From Lysinibacillus piscis (GTDB lineage: Bacteria; Bacillota; Bacilli; Bacillales_A; Planococcaceae), in contig NZ_BRZA01000002.1 of assembly GCF_026012395.1 (NCBI RefSeq), positions 1,054,001-1,118,000 of the forward strand: a stretch of 64,000 bases of DNA. The letters run 5' to 3'. A program made the translations under genes and the position numbers. Positions 27,312 to 36,546 of this stretch are shown here, one piece after another (positions within the stretch are counted from its first letter, which is position 1; each line of letters starts with the position of its first letter). The notes beneath the pieces are model-generated. The model was not told where the DNA came from and did not search any database. It saw nothing but the letters and a program-made list of their open reading frames with translations.

Positions 27312-30300
27312 TTATTTATCCAGCATCGTTAGGAAGTTGACAACCATTTTCGCTACTTGTGCACGTGTTGCAGAAGCAGATGGGTTAAATTTACCGGCAG
27401 AACCTGATGCAATGCCTAATTCCTCAAGCATCGTAATCGCTGCGATTGTTTCTGTATCATATTTCCCTAAGTCAGCAAATGATGCACTACCTTCTGGTAC
27501 ATACTTTTCCCCTGTCATATACTGGTATGCACGATATAGCATTAATGCCACCTGTGCACGTGTTACTTCATTTGATGGGCTGTATTTTCCATCTGAGCCT
27601 TTAATCAGTCCTGCTTCAAAAGCTGCTATCATTTCAGCTTGTGTTTCAGGTGCATAGTGACTAATATCACTAAATGGTGCATTTCCTTCACCTTTTAAAT
27701 CAAAAGCACGAGCAAGGATAGATGCAAATTGTGCACGTGTAATATTCGCATCTGGTTTCACTGCTCCATTTGCATCACCTTTAAATAAGCCTTTATCAAT
27801 CATTTGCTGTATATAATTCGTTGCCCAATGATTCGCTGGCAAATCTGTCGGCACAAATGGTGCTGGTTTTACTGGTTCTTCTGGCTTTGGTGTTTCAGGT
27901 TTTGTTTCTGGTTTCGTCTCTGGTTTTACTTCAGGCTTCGTTTCTGGTGTTGTTGTATTACCTGTTCCATTGTTGCTATTACCACCTTCATTTGTTACTG
28001 GTGGTTCTGGTGTGATTGGTGGATTAGGCTGACTTACTGTTGGTCGCACATCTACTTGCACAAGCACTGGATCATGGTCACTTGCACGACCAGCCATATC
28101 GGTGAAGTCAGCATTAATATGAATGGCATCGATTTCTGTTTTCGCTGCTAAATTATTCGACACTAAAATATGGTCAAGTACTTGTGAGCTACCTTGGAAT
28201 ACATACGAATAACGGTCTTCCGCTGGCAGTTTATTAATCATATTTGTCATATGTCGATTTTCTAAAATTTTCACAGAATCTGCGAATTGGAAATCATTGA
28301 AATCCCCTACTGCCACAATATTTGCGTTTGGATTTTTCGTTTTTACATTATTAATAAAGCCTTCTACAAGCGTTGCAATATTTTTACGTTGGACTTCACT
28401 TTTATTCACAACTGGTTGCTTAGAGCCATATAAAGCATCATCGCCATTTTTTGAATTCCAATGGTTGACAATCACAATCACTTTCTCACCCTTAAAGTTA
28501 AATTGTGCTGCTAATGGCTTACGGCTATTGTTGAACGCAGGATTTTGTGGCTCAATACGTCCTGGATTGACCGTTAAATTGCCATTTTCATAGCCAACTG
28601 CTGTTGTTGCATCTCCCGCTGGAATATCACTTAAAGATACACGATTCGGATTATATAACACACCTACACGAATATTCGCACCTGGTGCACCACCATCTGT
28701 ATTGTTAATTGGGTCGATATTGGCATATTTATATTCTACGCCACCTGCCGCTTGGATAGCTTGGATTAGACGCTCATAACTCTCATTCGCTGCTGCGACA
28801 CCATTGTCATCAGCACCATTATTATCCTGTACTTCTGTAACACCGACAATATCAGGGCTATTTAAGTCTTGTACAAACGCACGTGCTAATTTAGCCGCTT
28901 TATCATCAGATGTTCCCTTTTTATTATTAGAGAAGTTTTCAAGATTGTAAGAGCCAATTGTCAGCTTGTTTGCATCTTTGACAATATGTGTTTTTTCAGG
29001 CGTTACAGAGCCTTTAACATGTGCAGCTTCCATATCTGCTAAGGATGCGTAAATTTTATAGTTTTGATAAGAGTAACCGACAACACCAATAATATCTCCT
29101 ACAAATTTGTCACCTGTCGCTACAGCAAATTCACGTGCAGCACCATTAGGGTCTAAACGGAATTGGATAATATCAGGATTTTTATAGTCCTTCTCTAACA
29201 AAACACCACCATGTTTCGTATTCGTTGCTCTGCTTGGCAACACAGTTGTTAAATCACCCTTTGCTTGTGGACCAACTGCTTTAACATTGGATACTTGCAC
29301 GCGCATTCCTTCTAAGCTCTCCCAGAAGTCAATTGTATCTGTTTCTGGATTGAACACTGTTAAGTTATCACTATCAATCGCACCTGTTGGCAAATTGTTT
29401 TCATTAATTGTGATTGGTGTTGGTAATGGCATATTTTGTGCTAGACGTGTTACATCTGTACTACCCACCGTGATTTGTGTTGTTAATAAATCTGTTGATT
29501 GACGCTCATCATAACCATCAATCGCATAGTCAGATACTTTTCCTTTGACAGAGACTAAATCACCCACGCTAATCGTTGAGAGTGCTTTGCTTGCATACAG
29601 GGTAATTCCTTCTGACGTCTTCGGATCATTGTCAACTTCATTATCAGGTGTTTGAATTGTATAATATGCTGCACCATTTAGAGCATACGTCGATGTCACA
29701 ATACCTTCGATACCACTTACCGTTTGACCAGCATATGGTGATTTATGTCCTGCGCCTTGAATATCATGAATACGCAATTTATCTACAAGTTTATAATTCT
29801 CTGTAATCACATCACTGTATTGATTATCCGCTGTTTTCACAACTGCTTTTAATACTGTGTCTGTTGTTATAGTAATTGGTCCAATATATGGTTTGCCACT
29901 ATTTGTTCTTGGGTCTGAACCATCTGTTGTATAGAAAATTTGTGCATTTGCTGTTGTTGCTATTAATTCTATATCTTTACTACTTCCTACAATTGTGCCA
30001 CCTGCTGGGTTGGCTGTTGGTGGTAATAAAATAGATGAATCAATTACTACATCTGCCGTTGAGCGTGGAATAATTTGATAGTCATTATCAAATTGCTGCA
30101 CGATACCTGTAATAGATAAGTAACGGCTAGCAAGTAAGCCTAGTTGCCCTGTTTCATCACGCACAATGAATGTATTATTGTTGTCATCAGTTGCTCTATA
30201 GTTACCATTTACACCAGCCTGTAACGAGATGTTTTGCACTGTAACTAGTTGTGATTCATGACTTTCATTTACCTCTGCACCAGCAATTAGTTTTGGCATT

Positions 30301-31025
30301 ATAATTGTGCCTGTATCTTTTGATGTTACTGTCGCTGAATCCAATTGTAATAAGCCTTTGTAGTTAGACAGTGTACCTGTTAATGTCACAAGGTCACCTT
30401 CTGCTACTTGAAGTGATGTAGGACGAACAGCGATACCACCTGTTGCATCTTGCACCGCAATCGTATTTTTCAATTTTGCCGTTACCGTACCTTGAATAGT
30501 GACTGTACCTGTTTGTTGCGCATGTGCTGCTGCAATTGTAATAGGCGGTGCTGATACTGGTGGTTGTGGTGTTGTTGGCACCCATCCTACTGGTGTGATG
30601 GCAGATGGTGATTTTAAACCTGCATGTTCACTAAAGTACTTCTCTAAACTTCCTGTTACTTCAATTTGTTGACCAATTATCGTTGGATTTGATTGTAATC
30701 CAAAAGCTGAACGATAATTAGTAGTCAATTGTACAAATAACATTTTTTCAGGGTCAGTCTCATTTGGAGTGTCTGCAATGGCAAGGTTATTATTATCTCC
30801 TGCGGTTGGGACAACACTGGTTGCTGATTCCACATAACCAACAATATAACCACGAACTGTTGTTGACGAGACTTTCTTTGTAGCATCATATACTCCAATT
30901 GCCTCTGCCACCGTTAAAGTTGTTGCTGCACTTGCTATAATCGGCGTTGCTGGTGCTACTGCGCTGACAACTAATGCAGAAGCAGCTAGCATATTGAACG
31001 ATTTACGCCATTTTCCATATCTCAT
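27312..31025 (-). CDS. SLH-anchored extracellular endonuclease/exonuclease/phosphatase protein
   Basis: 1237 residues. Signal peptide 1-33 (ending PIIASAA). Then DUF6359/OB-like modules (about 40-340), a chitobiase-like beta module with FYTTDGSDPRTNSGKPY (342-425) and another OB-like module (418-510). The endonuclease/exonuclease/phosphatase domain (about 690-990) has KLTIGSYNLENFS, VTEVQDNNG, IVNHWNSKNGDD, VAVGDFNDFQ and SDHDPVLVQV with its catalytic Asp/His residues. After a Pro/Thr/Lys-Glu repeat linker come three SLH domains (1055-1237) that bind the cell-wall polymer. It probably degrades extracellular DNA at the cell surface. AAAGGGG precedes the ATG. Confidence 0.9.
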   Translation of the reverse strand: MRYGKWRKSFNMLAASALVVSAVAPATPIIASAATTLTVAEAIGVYDATKKVSSTTVRGYIVGYVESATSVVPTAGDNNNLAIADTPNETDPEKMLFVQLTTNYRSAFGLQSNPTIIGQQIEVTGSLEKYFSEHAGLKSPSAITPVGWVPTTPQPPVSAPPITIAAAHAQQTGTVTIQGTVTAKLKNTIAVQDATGGIAVRPTSLQVAEGDLVTLTGTLSNYKGLLQLDSATVTSKDTGTIIMPKLIAGAEVNESHESQLVTVQNISLQAGVNGNYRATDDNNNTFIVRDETGQLGLLASRYLSITGIVQQFDNDYQIIPRSTADVVIDSSILLPPTANPAGGTIVGSSKDIELIATTANAQIFYTTDGSDPRTNSGKPYIGPITITTDTVLKAVVKTADNQYSDVITENYKLVDKLRIHDIQGAGHKSPYAGQTVSGIEGIVTSTYALNGAAYYTIQTPDNEVDNDPKTSEGITLYASKALSTISVGDLVSVKGKVSDYAIDGYDERQSTDLLTTQITVGSTDVTRLAQNMPLPTPITINENNLPTGAIDSDNLTVFNPETDTIDFWESLEGMRVQVSNVKAVGPQAKGDLTTVLPSRATNTKHGGVLLEKDYKNPDIIQFRLDPNGAAREFAVATGDKFVGDIIGVVGYSYQNYKIYASLADMEAAHVKGSVTPEKTHIVKDANKLTIGSYNLENFSNNKKGTSDDKAAKLARAFVQDLNSPDIVGVTEVQDNNGADDNGVAAANESYERLIQAIQAAGGVEYKYANIDPINNTDGGAPGANIRVGVLYNPNRVSLSDIPAGDATTAVGYENGNLTVNPGRIEPQNPAFNNSRKPLAAQFNFKGEKVIVIVNHWNSKNGDDALYGSKQPVVNKSEVQRKNIATLVEGFINNVKTKNPNANIVAVGDFNDFQFADSVKILENRHMTNMINKLPAEDRYSYVFQGSSQVLDHILVSNNLAAKTEIDAIHINADFTDMAGRASDHDPVLVQVDVRPTVSQPNPPITPEPPVTNEGGNSNNGTGNTTTPETKPEVKPETKPETKPETPKPEEPVKPAPFVPTDLPANHWATNYIQQMIDKGLFKGDANGAVKPDANITRAQFASILARAFDLKGEGNAPFSDISHYAPETQAEMIAAFEAGLIKGSDGKYSPSNEVTRAQVALMLYRAYQYMTGEKYVPEGSASFADLGKYDTETIAAITMLEELGIASGSAGKFNPSASATRAQVAKMVVNFLTMLDK

Positions 31026-31255
31026 CTCTCTATTCCCCTTTATTTGCTTTATATGTTAGACAATACAGATGAGCCATTCATCCCCTCACTTGTCATACGT
31101 CTAACATTGTAGCAAATAAAGCGTTTTCTTTTATTAATTTTTTGTAAATTTATATTAAGAAACTGTATTTTAATTATTATGTCCTATAGAAATTAATTCT
31201 TTGGAACTAATCATCCTATGAAAACAAATTCAAAGTTCCGATAAAATTTCCCTAC

Positions 31256-31289
31256 AAGAAAAAAGACCTAGAATGTTTTCTAGGTCTTT
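31256..31289 (-). terminator. Terminator after the 22-codon ORF / argGH unit
   Basis: Arms AAAGACCTAGAA (31262-31273) and TTCTAGGTCTTT (31278-31289); on the minus strand followed by TTTTTTC. It is the first terminator after argH and encloses the tiny ORF. Confidence 0.88.
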
Positions 31290-31295
31290 GCACAC

Positions 31296-31364
31296 TTACG
31301 CTAAATCAAACAGTTGTGGCGGACTTTCCTGAGATGGTTTGTCACCTGTCGTTAAACTACTCAT
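31296..31364 (-). CDS. Tiny ORF, 22 residues, between argH and its terminator
   Basis: Begins MSSLTTGDKPSQESPPQ and ends FDLA. GAGGAGG lies 7 bases before the ATG, as strong a site as any in the window. It lies 70 bases after argH and 7 bases before the terminator stem, with no convincing own promoter, so it is probably on the argGH message. Hydrophilic and proline-rich, no signal peptide. Unknown family; it may be a real micropeptide. Confidence 0.45.
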   Translation of the reverse strand: MSSLTTGDKPSQESPPQLFDLA

Positions 31365-31434
31365 TCTGCATCCTCCTCATCCTATTCACTTGCTAAAGTG
31401 TATCTGCTGTTATTATGGACAATGTTTGTACACT

Positions 31435-32808
31435 TTATACAAGATACGTTTTCGCTTTTGCAATTTGCTGACTGACTTGCTCAAAGCCAGTACCACCTAA
31501 TGAATGACGGCGACGCACAGCCGCTTCAGGTGCTAAGACATCATAAATATCTGCCTCAATCAAGCTACTTTCCTTTTGCATCTCTTCAAGTGGTAAATTT
31601 AATAAGTAAATCCCTTTTTGAATACATGTAAAGACAAGCTTACCTGTCACCTCATGTGCTTCACGGAACGGCATACCTTTTGTCGCTAAATAATCCGCTA
31701 GCTCTGTTGCATTGGAGAAGTCGCTGTGTACCGCCTGTTGTAAACGTTCGGTATTGACTGTCATTGTGCGCACCATACCCTCAAAGATTTTCAGTGAGCC
31801 TAAAATTGTGTGCACGGTATCAAACATGCCTTCTTTATCTTCCTGCATATCCTTATTATACGTTAATGGTGTACCCTTCAATACGGTTAACAAGCCCATT
31901 AAATTACCATAAACACGACCTGTTTTTCCACGAATTAACTCTGCCATATCAGGATTTTTCTTTTGTGGCATAATGGATGAGCCTGTAGAAAACGCATCAT
32001 CTAGCTCGATAAATTTAAATTCATCTGTAGACCATAGAATAATTTCTTCTGCAAAGCGAGATAAATGGGCCATTAGTAGGGATGCATTGCTTAAAAATTC
32101 CACAATAAAATCACGGTCACTCACCGCATCCATCGAATTAGCATAAACCTCACTAAAGCCTAGTAACTCCGCTGATTGTAAACGGTCAATCGGGAAGGTC
32201 GTACCAGCCATTGCTCCTGCGCCTAATGGTAAAATATCAATGCGCTTGATGGACTCTATAAAGCGCTGTTTATCACGCTCTAGCATCCAAAAATACGCCA
32301 TTAAATGATGGGCAAAGGAAATCGGCTGGGCACGCTGTAAATGCGTATAGCCTGGTGCAATCGTTTCTACATGTACCTCTGCTTTATCGATTAATGTTTG
32401 CTGGAAGGCTTTGATACAATCAATCGTCTCCTGTACACGCTTTTTCAGGAAAATATGCATATCTGTCGCCACTTGGTCATTACGGCTACGGCCTGTATGT
32501 AATTTACCACCGACAGGACCAATTAAATCAATCAGCATTTTTTCTAAATTTAAATGAATATCCTCATTTGCCACCGTAAATTCAAGCTCACCTGCCATCG
32601 CCTTTTCACGTAGCTGTGCAAGCCCACCAAGAATCGCCTCCACATCAGTGGCTGGCAAAATACCTGTAGCACCAAGCATCGTCACATGTGCAACACTGCC
32701 CTCTAAATCTTCTAATACAAGCTGTTGGTCAAAGCCAATGGATGCACCGAATTCATCGACCCATGCCTCCGCTGATTTTTGGAAACGCCCGCCCCAAAGT
32801 TTTGTCAT
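31435..32808 (-). CDS. argH: Argininosuccinate lyase
   Basis: 457 residues. Fumarase/aspartase superfamily; the signature [20 protein letters not shown] is intact and carries the catalytic serine. It splits argininosuccinate to arginine and fumarate, the last step of arginine synthesis. AGGTG precedes the ATG. It lies 71 bases after argG, and that gap holds an imperfect hairpin (about 32835-32875). Confidence 0.97.
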   Translation of the reverse strand: MTKLWGGRFQKSAEAWVDEFGASIGFDQQLVLEDLEGSVAHVTMLGATGILPATDVEAILGGLAQLREKAMAGELEFTVANEDIHLNLEKMLIDLIGPVGGKLHTGRSRNDQVATDMHIFLKKRVQETIDCIKAFQQTLIDKAEVHVETIAPGYTHLQRAQPISFAHHLMAYFWMLERDKQRFIESIKRIDILPLGAGAMAGTTFPIDRLQSAELLGFSEVYANSMDAVSDRDFIVEFLSNASLLMAHLSRFAEEIILWSTDEFKFIELDDAFSTGSSIMPQKKNPDMAELIRGKTGRVYGNLMGLLTVLKGTPLTYNKDMQEDKEGMFDTVHTILGSLKIFEGMVRTMTVNTERLQQAVHSDFSNATELADYLATKGMPFREAHEVTGKLVFTCIQKGIYLLNLPLEEMQKESSLIEADIYDVLAPEAAVRRRHSLGGTGFEQVSQQIAKAKTYLV

Positions 32809-32834
32809 AACCGTTCACCTATTCTTTCATCTAG

Positions 32835-32875
32835 TAAAAAGTGTAACGTCGCATCAAGCTACGCTACACCTTTTC
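32835..32875 (-). terminator. Imperfect hairpin between argG and argH
   Basis: On the minus strand AAAAGGTGTAGCGT can pair with ACGTTACACTTTTT with one bulge, and T residues follow. It may be a partial terminator tuning argH below argG, or a processing site. Confidence 0.4.
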
Positions 32876-32879
32876 GTCT

Positions 32880-34073
32880 TTATTTTTGATTCACCGCAGC
32901 ATTGACAACAGTTGGTAGTCCCCATAGCTCGATAAAGCCTACTGCTGATGCATGGTTGAATTGGTCTTCCTTCGAGTAAGTTGCTAATTTCTCACTATAT
33001 AATGAATTCGGCGATTTACGTCCTTCTACAATCGCATGTCCTTTAAATAGCTTCACACGCACTGTACCGTTAACAAATTTTTGTGATTCCGCTAAAAATG
33101 CCTCTAATGCCTCACGTAATGGAGAGAACCATAAGCCTTCATAAATTAGCTCGGATAGCTTTTTCTCAATGACTGGCTTAAAGTGTGCCAATTCCTTTAC
33201 AAGTGTTAAATCCTCTAGCTCTTTATGCGCTGTTAATAACACTTTTGCACCAGGAATTTCATATACTTCACGTGATTTAATACCAACTAAACGGTTTTCC
33301 ACATGGTCGATACGTCCAACGCCATGCGCACCTGCTACAGCATTTAACTCTTGAATTAAATCTGCCAGCTTCATTTCCTGACCATTTAAGGCAACTGGCT
33401 TGCCTGCTACAAATTCGATTTCCACGAATGCCGCTTCATCTGGTGCATTTTCAAGTGATACCGTTAAGCCATATGCTTCCTCTGGCGGCGATACCCAAGG
33501 ATCTTCCATCACACCAGCTTCATTCGCACGTCCCCAAAGGTTTTGGTCAATAGAGAACGGTGAATCAAGTGTTGCAGGAATCGGTACATTATGCTTTGTC
33601 GCATATTCGATTTCCTCATCACGGCTCCAGCCCCACTCACGTACAGGCGCTAGTACCTCTAAATTTGGATTTAATGCTTTAATGGATACTTCAAAGCGTA
33701 CTTGGTCATTCCCTTTACCCGTACAGCCATGTGCCACTGCATCTGCGCCTACTTGGTTCGCAATCTCCACTAATTTTTTTGAAATTAATGGACGAGATAG
33801 CGCTGATACTAACGGATATTTTTGCTCATACCATGTATGTGCCTGCAAGGAAATCAGTGCATACTCCTCTGCAAACTCATCTTTAGCATCCACCATATAG
33901 GATTCCACTGCACCTACTTGTAATGCTTTATTTTTAATAAATTCAAGGTCTTTGCCTTCTCCGACATCCAAGCAAACAGCGATTACATCCCAGCCCTGCT
34001 CCTTTAACCATGGAATGGCGACAGATGTATCAAGACCACCTGAATATGCTAATACTACTTTTTTATTTGTCAT
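32880..34073 (-). CDS. argG: Argininosuccinate synthase
   Basis: 397 residues; GGAGG precedes the ATG by 9 bases. The ATP pyrophosphatase loop [12 protein letters not shown] opens the protein, and [13 protein letters not shown] with the citrulline/aspartate-binding residues follows. It condenses citrulline and aspartate. It is first in argGH, behind a promoter flanked by two arginine boxes. Confidence 0.97.
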   Translation of the reverse strand: MTNKKVVLAYSGGLDTSVAIPWLKEQGWDVIAVCLDVGEGKDLEFIKNKALQVGAVESYMVDAKDEFAEEYALISLQAHTWYEQKYPLVSALSRPLISKKLVEIANQVGADAVAHGCTGKGNDQVRFEVSIKALNPNLEVLAPVREWGWSRDEEIEYATKHNVPIPATLDSPFSIDQNLWGRANEAGVMEDPWVSPPEEAYGLTVSLENAPDEAAFVEIEFVAGKPVALNGQEMKLADLIQELNAVAGAHGVGRIDHVENRLVGIKSREVYEIPGAKVLLTAHKELEDLTLVKELAHFKPVIEKKLSELIYEGLWFSPLREALEAFLAESQKFVNGTVRVKLFKGHAIVEGRKSPNSLYSEKLATYSKEDQFNHASAVGFIELWGLPTVVNAAVNQK

Positions 34074-34101
34074 AAATGTATGCCTCCAATTGCTGTGCGA
34101 T

Positions 34102-34123
34102 ATTCGTATATTTATTCATAAAT
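34102..34123. promoter_or_regulatory. Arginine (ArgR/AhrC) box, downstream site
   Basis: On the minus strand ATGAATAAATATACGAAT, resembling the Bacillus arginine-box consensus ATGAATAAAAATKCA. It lies between the argG promoter and start codon. Confidence 0.6.
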
Positions 34124-34141
34124 ACAAAACTTTATACACAC

Positions 34142-34170
34142 ATAGTAGCATAGTATAAAAATAAAAACAA
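34142..34170 (-). promoter_or_regulatory. Promoter of argGH
   Basis: On the minus strand TTGTTT (34165-34170), 17-base spacer, TACTAT (34142-34147). Confidence 0.65.
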
Positions 34171-34171
34171 G

Positions 34172-34186
34172 TGTATTTTTATTAAT
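34172..34186. promoter_or_regulatory. Arginine (ArgR/AhrC) box, upstream site
   Basis: On the minus strand ATTAATAAAAATACA, differing from ATGAATAAAAATKCA at one position. It abuts the -35 element; with the downstream site it would let a hexamer bracket the promoter. Confidence 0.6.
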
Positions 34187-34204
34187 TTTATTGTATAACA
34201 TTTA

Positions 34205-34954
34205 TTATTTTTTATGAAAAAATGACTTTCCTACATATTCAATAGCTGCAGGAGCGAGTGCATACAGCTTGCTCGTCCATCCCATAAACCTTGGCAAATT
34301 TACTTCTCTTACAGGGCGTTCAATCGTTTTCATGACTGCCAGTGCGACTTCCTCTGGAGACAATAGATAGCGGCCTAGTGATTGACGGTAGCCTGTATCA
34401 TCACTTGCTTTATCTAAAAAAGGTGTGTCGATTGGACCTGGGTGAATCGCTGTCACTTTAATATGATACGGTGCTAGCTCCATTCGTAGCCCATTGGTAA
34501 AGCCGACCATCGCATGCTTGGTCGCCGCATAGACACTCGCTTTTGGCGTTGCTACTTTGCCTGCTTGTGAGCCCATTATAATAATATGCCCTTGTTTACG
34601 TAGCATCATCGGTTGCACAATACGCTTTGTCACATAAATCGGCACGCTAATATTAAGTGCCACCATTTCAGCAATCGCTTCATCTGACAGCTCTGGCGCT
34701 ATGGCAAATCGCCCTACCCCTGCGGATAAAATAGCCACATCTATACTAGGTAGCTGTGCACATACTGCATCAATTTCTTCTATATTTTGCAAATCAGCCT
34801 GTATAACATGTGCACCTAATCGCTCCAATGCCTTTAACGCTACTACATTCCGTCCTGTCGCATAAACTGTATGACCTTGTACCACTAAAAATTCCGTTAT
34901 TTTCAAGCCAACACCACTTGTTGCCCCTGTCACAAAAATCGTTTTTTTCTGCAT
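34205..34954 (-). CDS. Short-chain dehydrogenase/reductase
   Basis: 249 residues from the ATG at 34954 (a TTG two codons earlier is possible). Classical SDR: cofactor motif TGATSGVG near residue 10, ILSAGVG (an NNAG variant), catalytic Ser in IMGSQAGK and Tyr/Lys in YAATKHAMVGF, then HPGPIDTPF. NADP preference is suggested by the basic ATGRN. Substrate unknown. It follows the MBL-fold gene closely, probably as one unit. Confidence 0.85.
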   Translation of the reverse strand: MQKKTIFVTGATSGVGLKITEFLVVQGHTVYATGRNVVALKALERLGAHVIQADLQNIEEIDAVCAQLPSIDVAILSAGVGRFAIAPELSDEAIAEMVALNISVPIYVTKRIVQPMMLRKQGHIIIMGSQAGKVATPKASVYAATKHAMVGFTNGLRMELAPYHIKVTAIHPGPIDTPFLDKASDDTGYRQSLGRYLLSPEEVALAVMKTIERPVREVNLPRFMGWTSKLYALAPAAIEYVGKSFFHKK

Positions 34955-34963
34955 ACACAACCA

Positions 34964-35911
34964 CTACTTTCGTTTGAATAAATAAATGCCCTCTGCTGTT
35001 TGGAAGGAAGTAATCAAGCCATTTGCCTCCAAATAATCTAAATGCCCTAACGTTTTGGACATCGTTAAACCTAATTGACGCTGAAAAATCGCTGGATATA
35101 CTCGCTTCGTCATTTGGACAACCGTTAAAGCATCGTCTCCAAACAGCTCATAGACCTTCATAGACTGTTCATACTGTCTTGCTAGTCGTGTCTCAATCAA
35201 TACAGGTATATCCGTTAAATCTGCCCCATGCCCCGTATACATTGTCGTCACAGGAAGCTGACGTAAAATTTCTAATGATTCATTGTATTGCAGCAATGAT
35301 TTTGTACGTCCCACTGTACGATCTAATGGTGGTTCAATTAATGGATTGGGTGTAATTTTATCTAATAGTAAATCGCCACCAATTACACGATGTGATGCCT
35401 CATCCCAAAAAATAAGATGACTTTGTGCATGACCAAGCGTTTCAAATGCCTTCAATCCAGGATGCCCTGGCACTTCATCGCCATCCGCTAAAATATGTGT
35501 TAATGGACGTTTCCCTACAAGCTCTAATTCCCGTCGTACATGGACACTTGGAGCAATATATTCCTGTGGCACACCATGCTCAAATAAACGCTCACGATAA
35601 AACGCTTCATGATAGCGCAAAAATTCCTCGTCATGACGCAGCCATTTATCATTATAAAGATGCCCTAAAATTGTCGCATTCGGAAAGGCTTCTACCCATC
35701 CTGCATGATCTGGATGATGATGTGTCAGTACAACTTGCTCGATATCGGTCATAGCAAAGCCAGCAGCCTTTACACCTTGCTGTAATGCTTCATACGCCTC
35801 TGCTGTCTTTGGTCCAACATCGAAAATAGTCAATGCGTCTCCTTTCACAACAAACGCATTAACATCCCCTACCGCATAAGGCGTTGGTATTTCTATTTTA
35901 TGTATATGCAC
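34964..35911 (-). CDS. MBL-fold metallo-hydrolase
   Basis: 315 residues. The metal motif THHHPDHAG (about 62-70), further ligands in LGHAQSHLIFWD and TGHGAD, and a C-terminal winged-helix-like tail (LTVVQMTKRVYPAIFQ) match the glyoxalase-II-like/LACTB2-like group. It probably hydrolyses a thioester or lactone. The next gene downstream is the SDR, 9 bases away. Confidence 0.8.
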   Translation of the reverse strand: MHIHKIEIPTPYAVGDVNAFVVKGDALTIFDVGPKTAEAYEALQQGVKAAGFAMTDIEQVVLTHHHPDHAGWVEAFPNATILGHLYNDKWLRHDEEFLRYHEAFYRERLFEHGVPQEYIAPSVHVRRELELVGKRPLTHILADGDEVPGHPGLKAFETLGHAQSHLIFWDEASHRVIGGDLLLDKITPNPLIEPPLDRTVGRTKSLLQYNESLEILRQLPVTTMYTGHGADLTDIPVLIETRLARQYEQSMKVYELFGDDALTVVQMTKRVYPAIFQRQLGLTMSKTLGHLDYLEANGLITSFQTAEGIYLFKRK

Positions 35912-35981
35912 GATGGTTTCGCTCCTCTGAATATTGATTCATATTATTTTACAAGTTTTTGCTCTTTTCGTCATCCTTTAG

Positions 35982-36010
35982 TTGACATCGAGCTAAATTA
36001 TCACTATAAT
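35982..36010 (+). promoter_or_regulatory. Consensus sigma-A promoter of the proline T-box
   Basis: TTGACA (35982-35987), 17-base spacer, TATAAT (36005-36010): perfect elements, followed after about 15 bases by the T-box leader. Confidence 0.9.
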
Positions 36011-36026
36011 TTTGAATAATCAAATT

Positions 36027-36270
36027 ATTTTAGTGCGTTGAAGAAGCCAAGTAAGTAATGCTGGAACGTGTTAGAGAGTGTGCCATTTTGGTGAAAGGTA
36101 CATCACTGCTCCCCATTACTGAACCTACTTCCGAGCAGTTATGCAAACATAACCGTCTCCCTTGCGATAAAAGGGACAGAAGTTGTGCTAATTGGCAAAC
36201 TAAGGTGGTACCGCGGAGATTGTAGCGTCTTCGTCCTTTATTTATGAAGGACGGGGGCGCTTTTTATTTT
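36027..36270 (+). promoter_or_regulatory. T-box leader (proline) upstream of proC
   Basis: Stem I has the specifier loop with AGTA on the 5' side and GAA-CCT-A on the 3' side, so the specifier is CCT, proline, at 36124-36126. The T-box core AAGGTGGTACCGCGG lies at 36203-36216. The terminator stem (AGCGTCTTCGTCCTT pairing with AAGGACG...GCGCT, then TTTTTATTTT) ends near 36270. Uncharged tRNA-Pro should promote read-through to proC, matching the enzyme's product. The gene starts unusually far away, about 275 bases after the terminator. Confidence 0.92.
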
Positions 36271-36274
36271 GGTT

Positions 36275-36500
36275 CAATCAATTACGCCCCAGCGTAATTG
36301 CGTCTGGATTTTTCCGAGTTCACTCGGAAAGTTCCTCTTCCAAATCCATGACATCCGCCGAGGCTTTATCTTGATTCAGTGAATGTCTTTTTATTTGCCG
36401 CTGACGTTTCACTTTCGCGCAGAAAACATTTGCTGAATCAAGATAAATAGTTTAGTAGCAGATACTACAAATGACATTCACCGAATCAAACTAAAAGTCC
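36275..36500. repeat. Intergenic repeat-like element with nested inverted repeats
   Basis: Between the T-box terminator and proC lies a non-coding stretch made of palindromic units. These are CAATTACGC/GCGTAATTG (36279-36300), TTTCCGAG/CTCGGAAA (36311-36330) and long arms CTTGATTCAG-GAATGT (36370-36386) against ACATTTGCTGAATCAAG (36426-36442). A third partial arm, ACATTCACCGAATCA, is near 36473. It looks like a dispersed REP- or MITE-type element; I have the impression similar sequences recur in Lysinibacillus genomes but cannot verify it here. Confidence 0.55.
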
Positions 36501-36546
36501 TGATGGCTATTATGGATTTTGTTGAATTTAAATGGAGGTTTTTTAA

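Noticed and set aside
33400-33900. 166-codon open frame opposite argG
   Set aside because: Shadow of argG on the other strand; Ser/Thr/Pro-biased translation typical of antisense frames.
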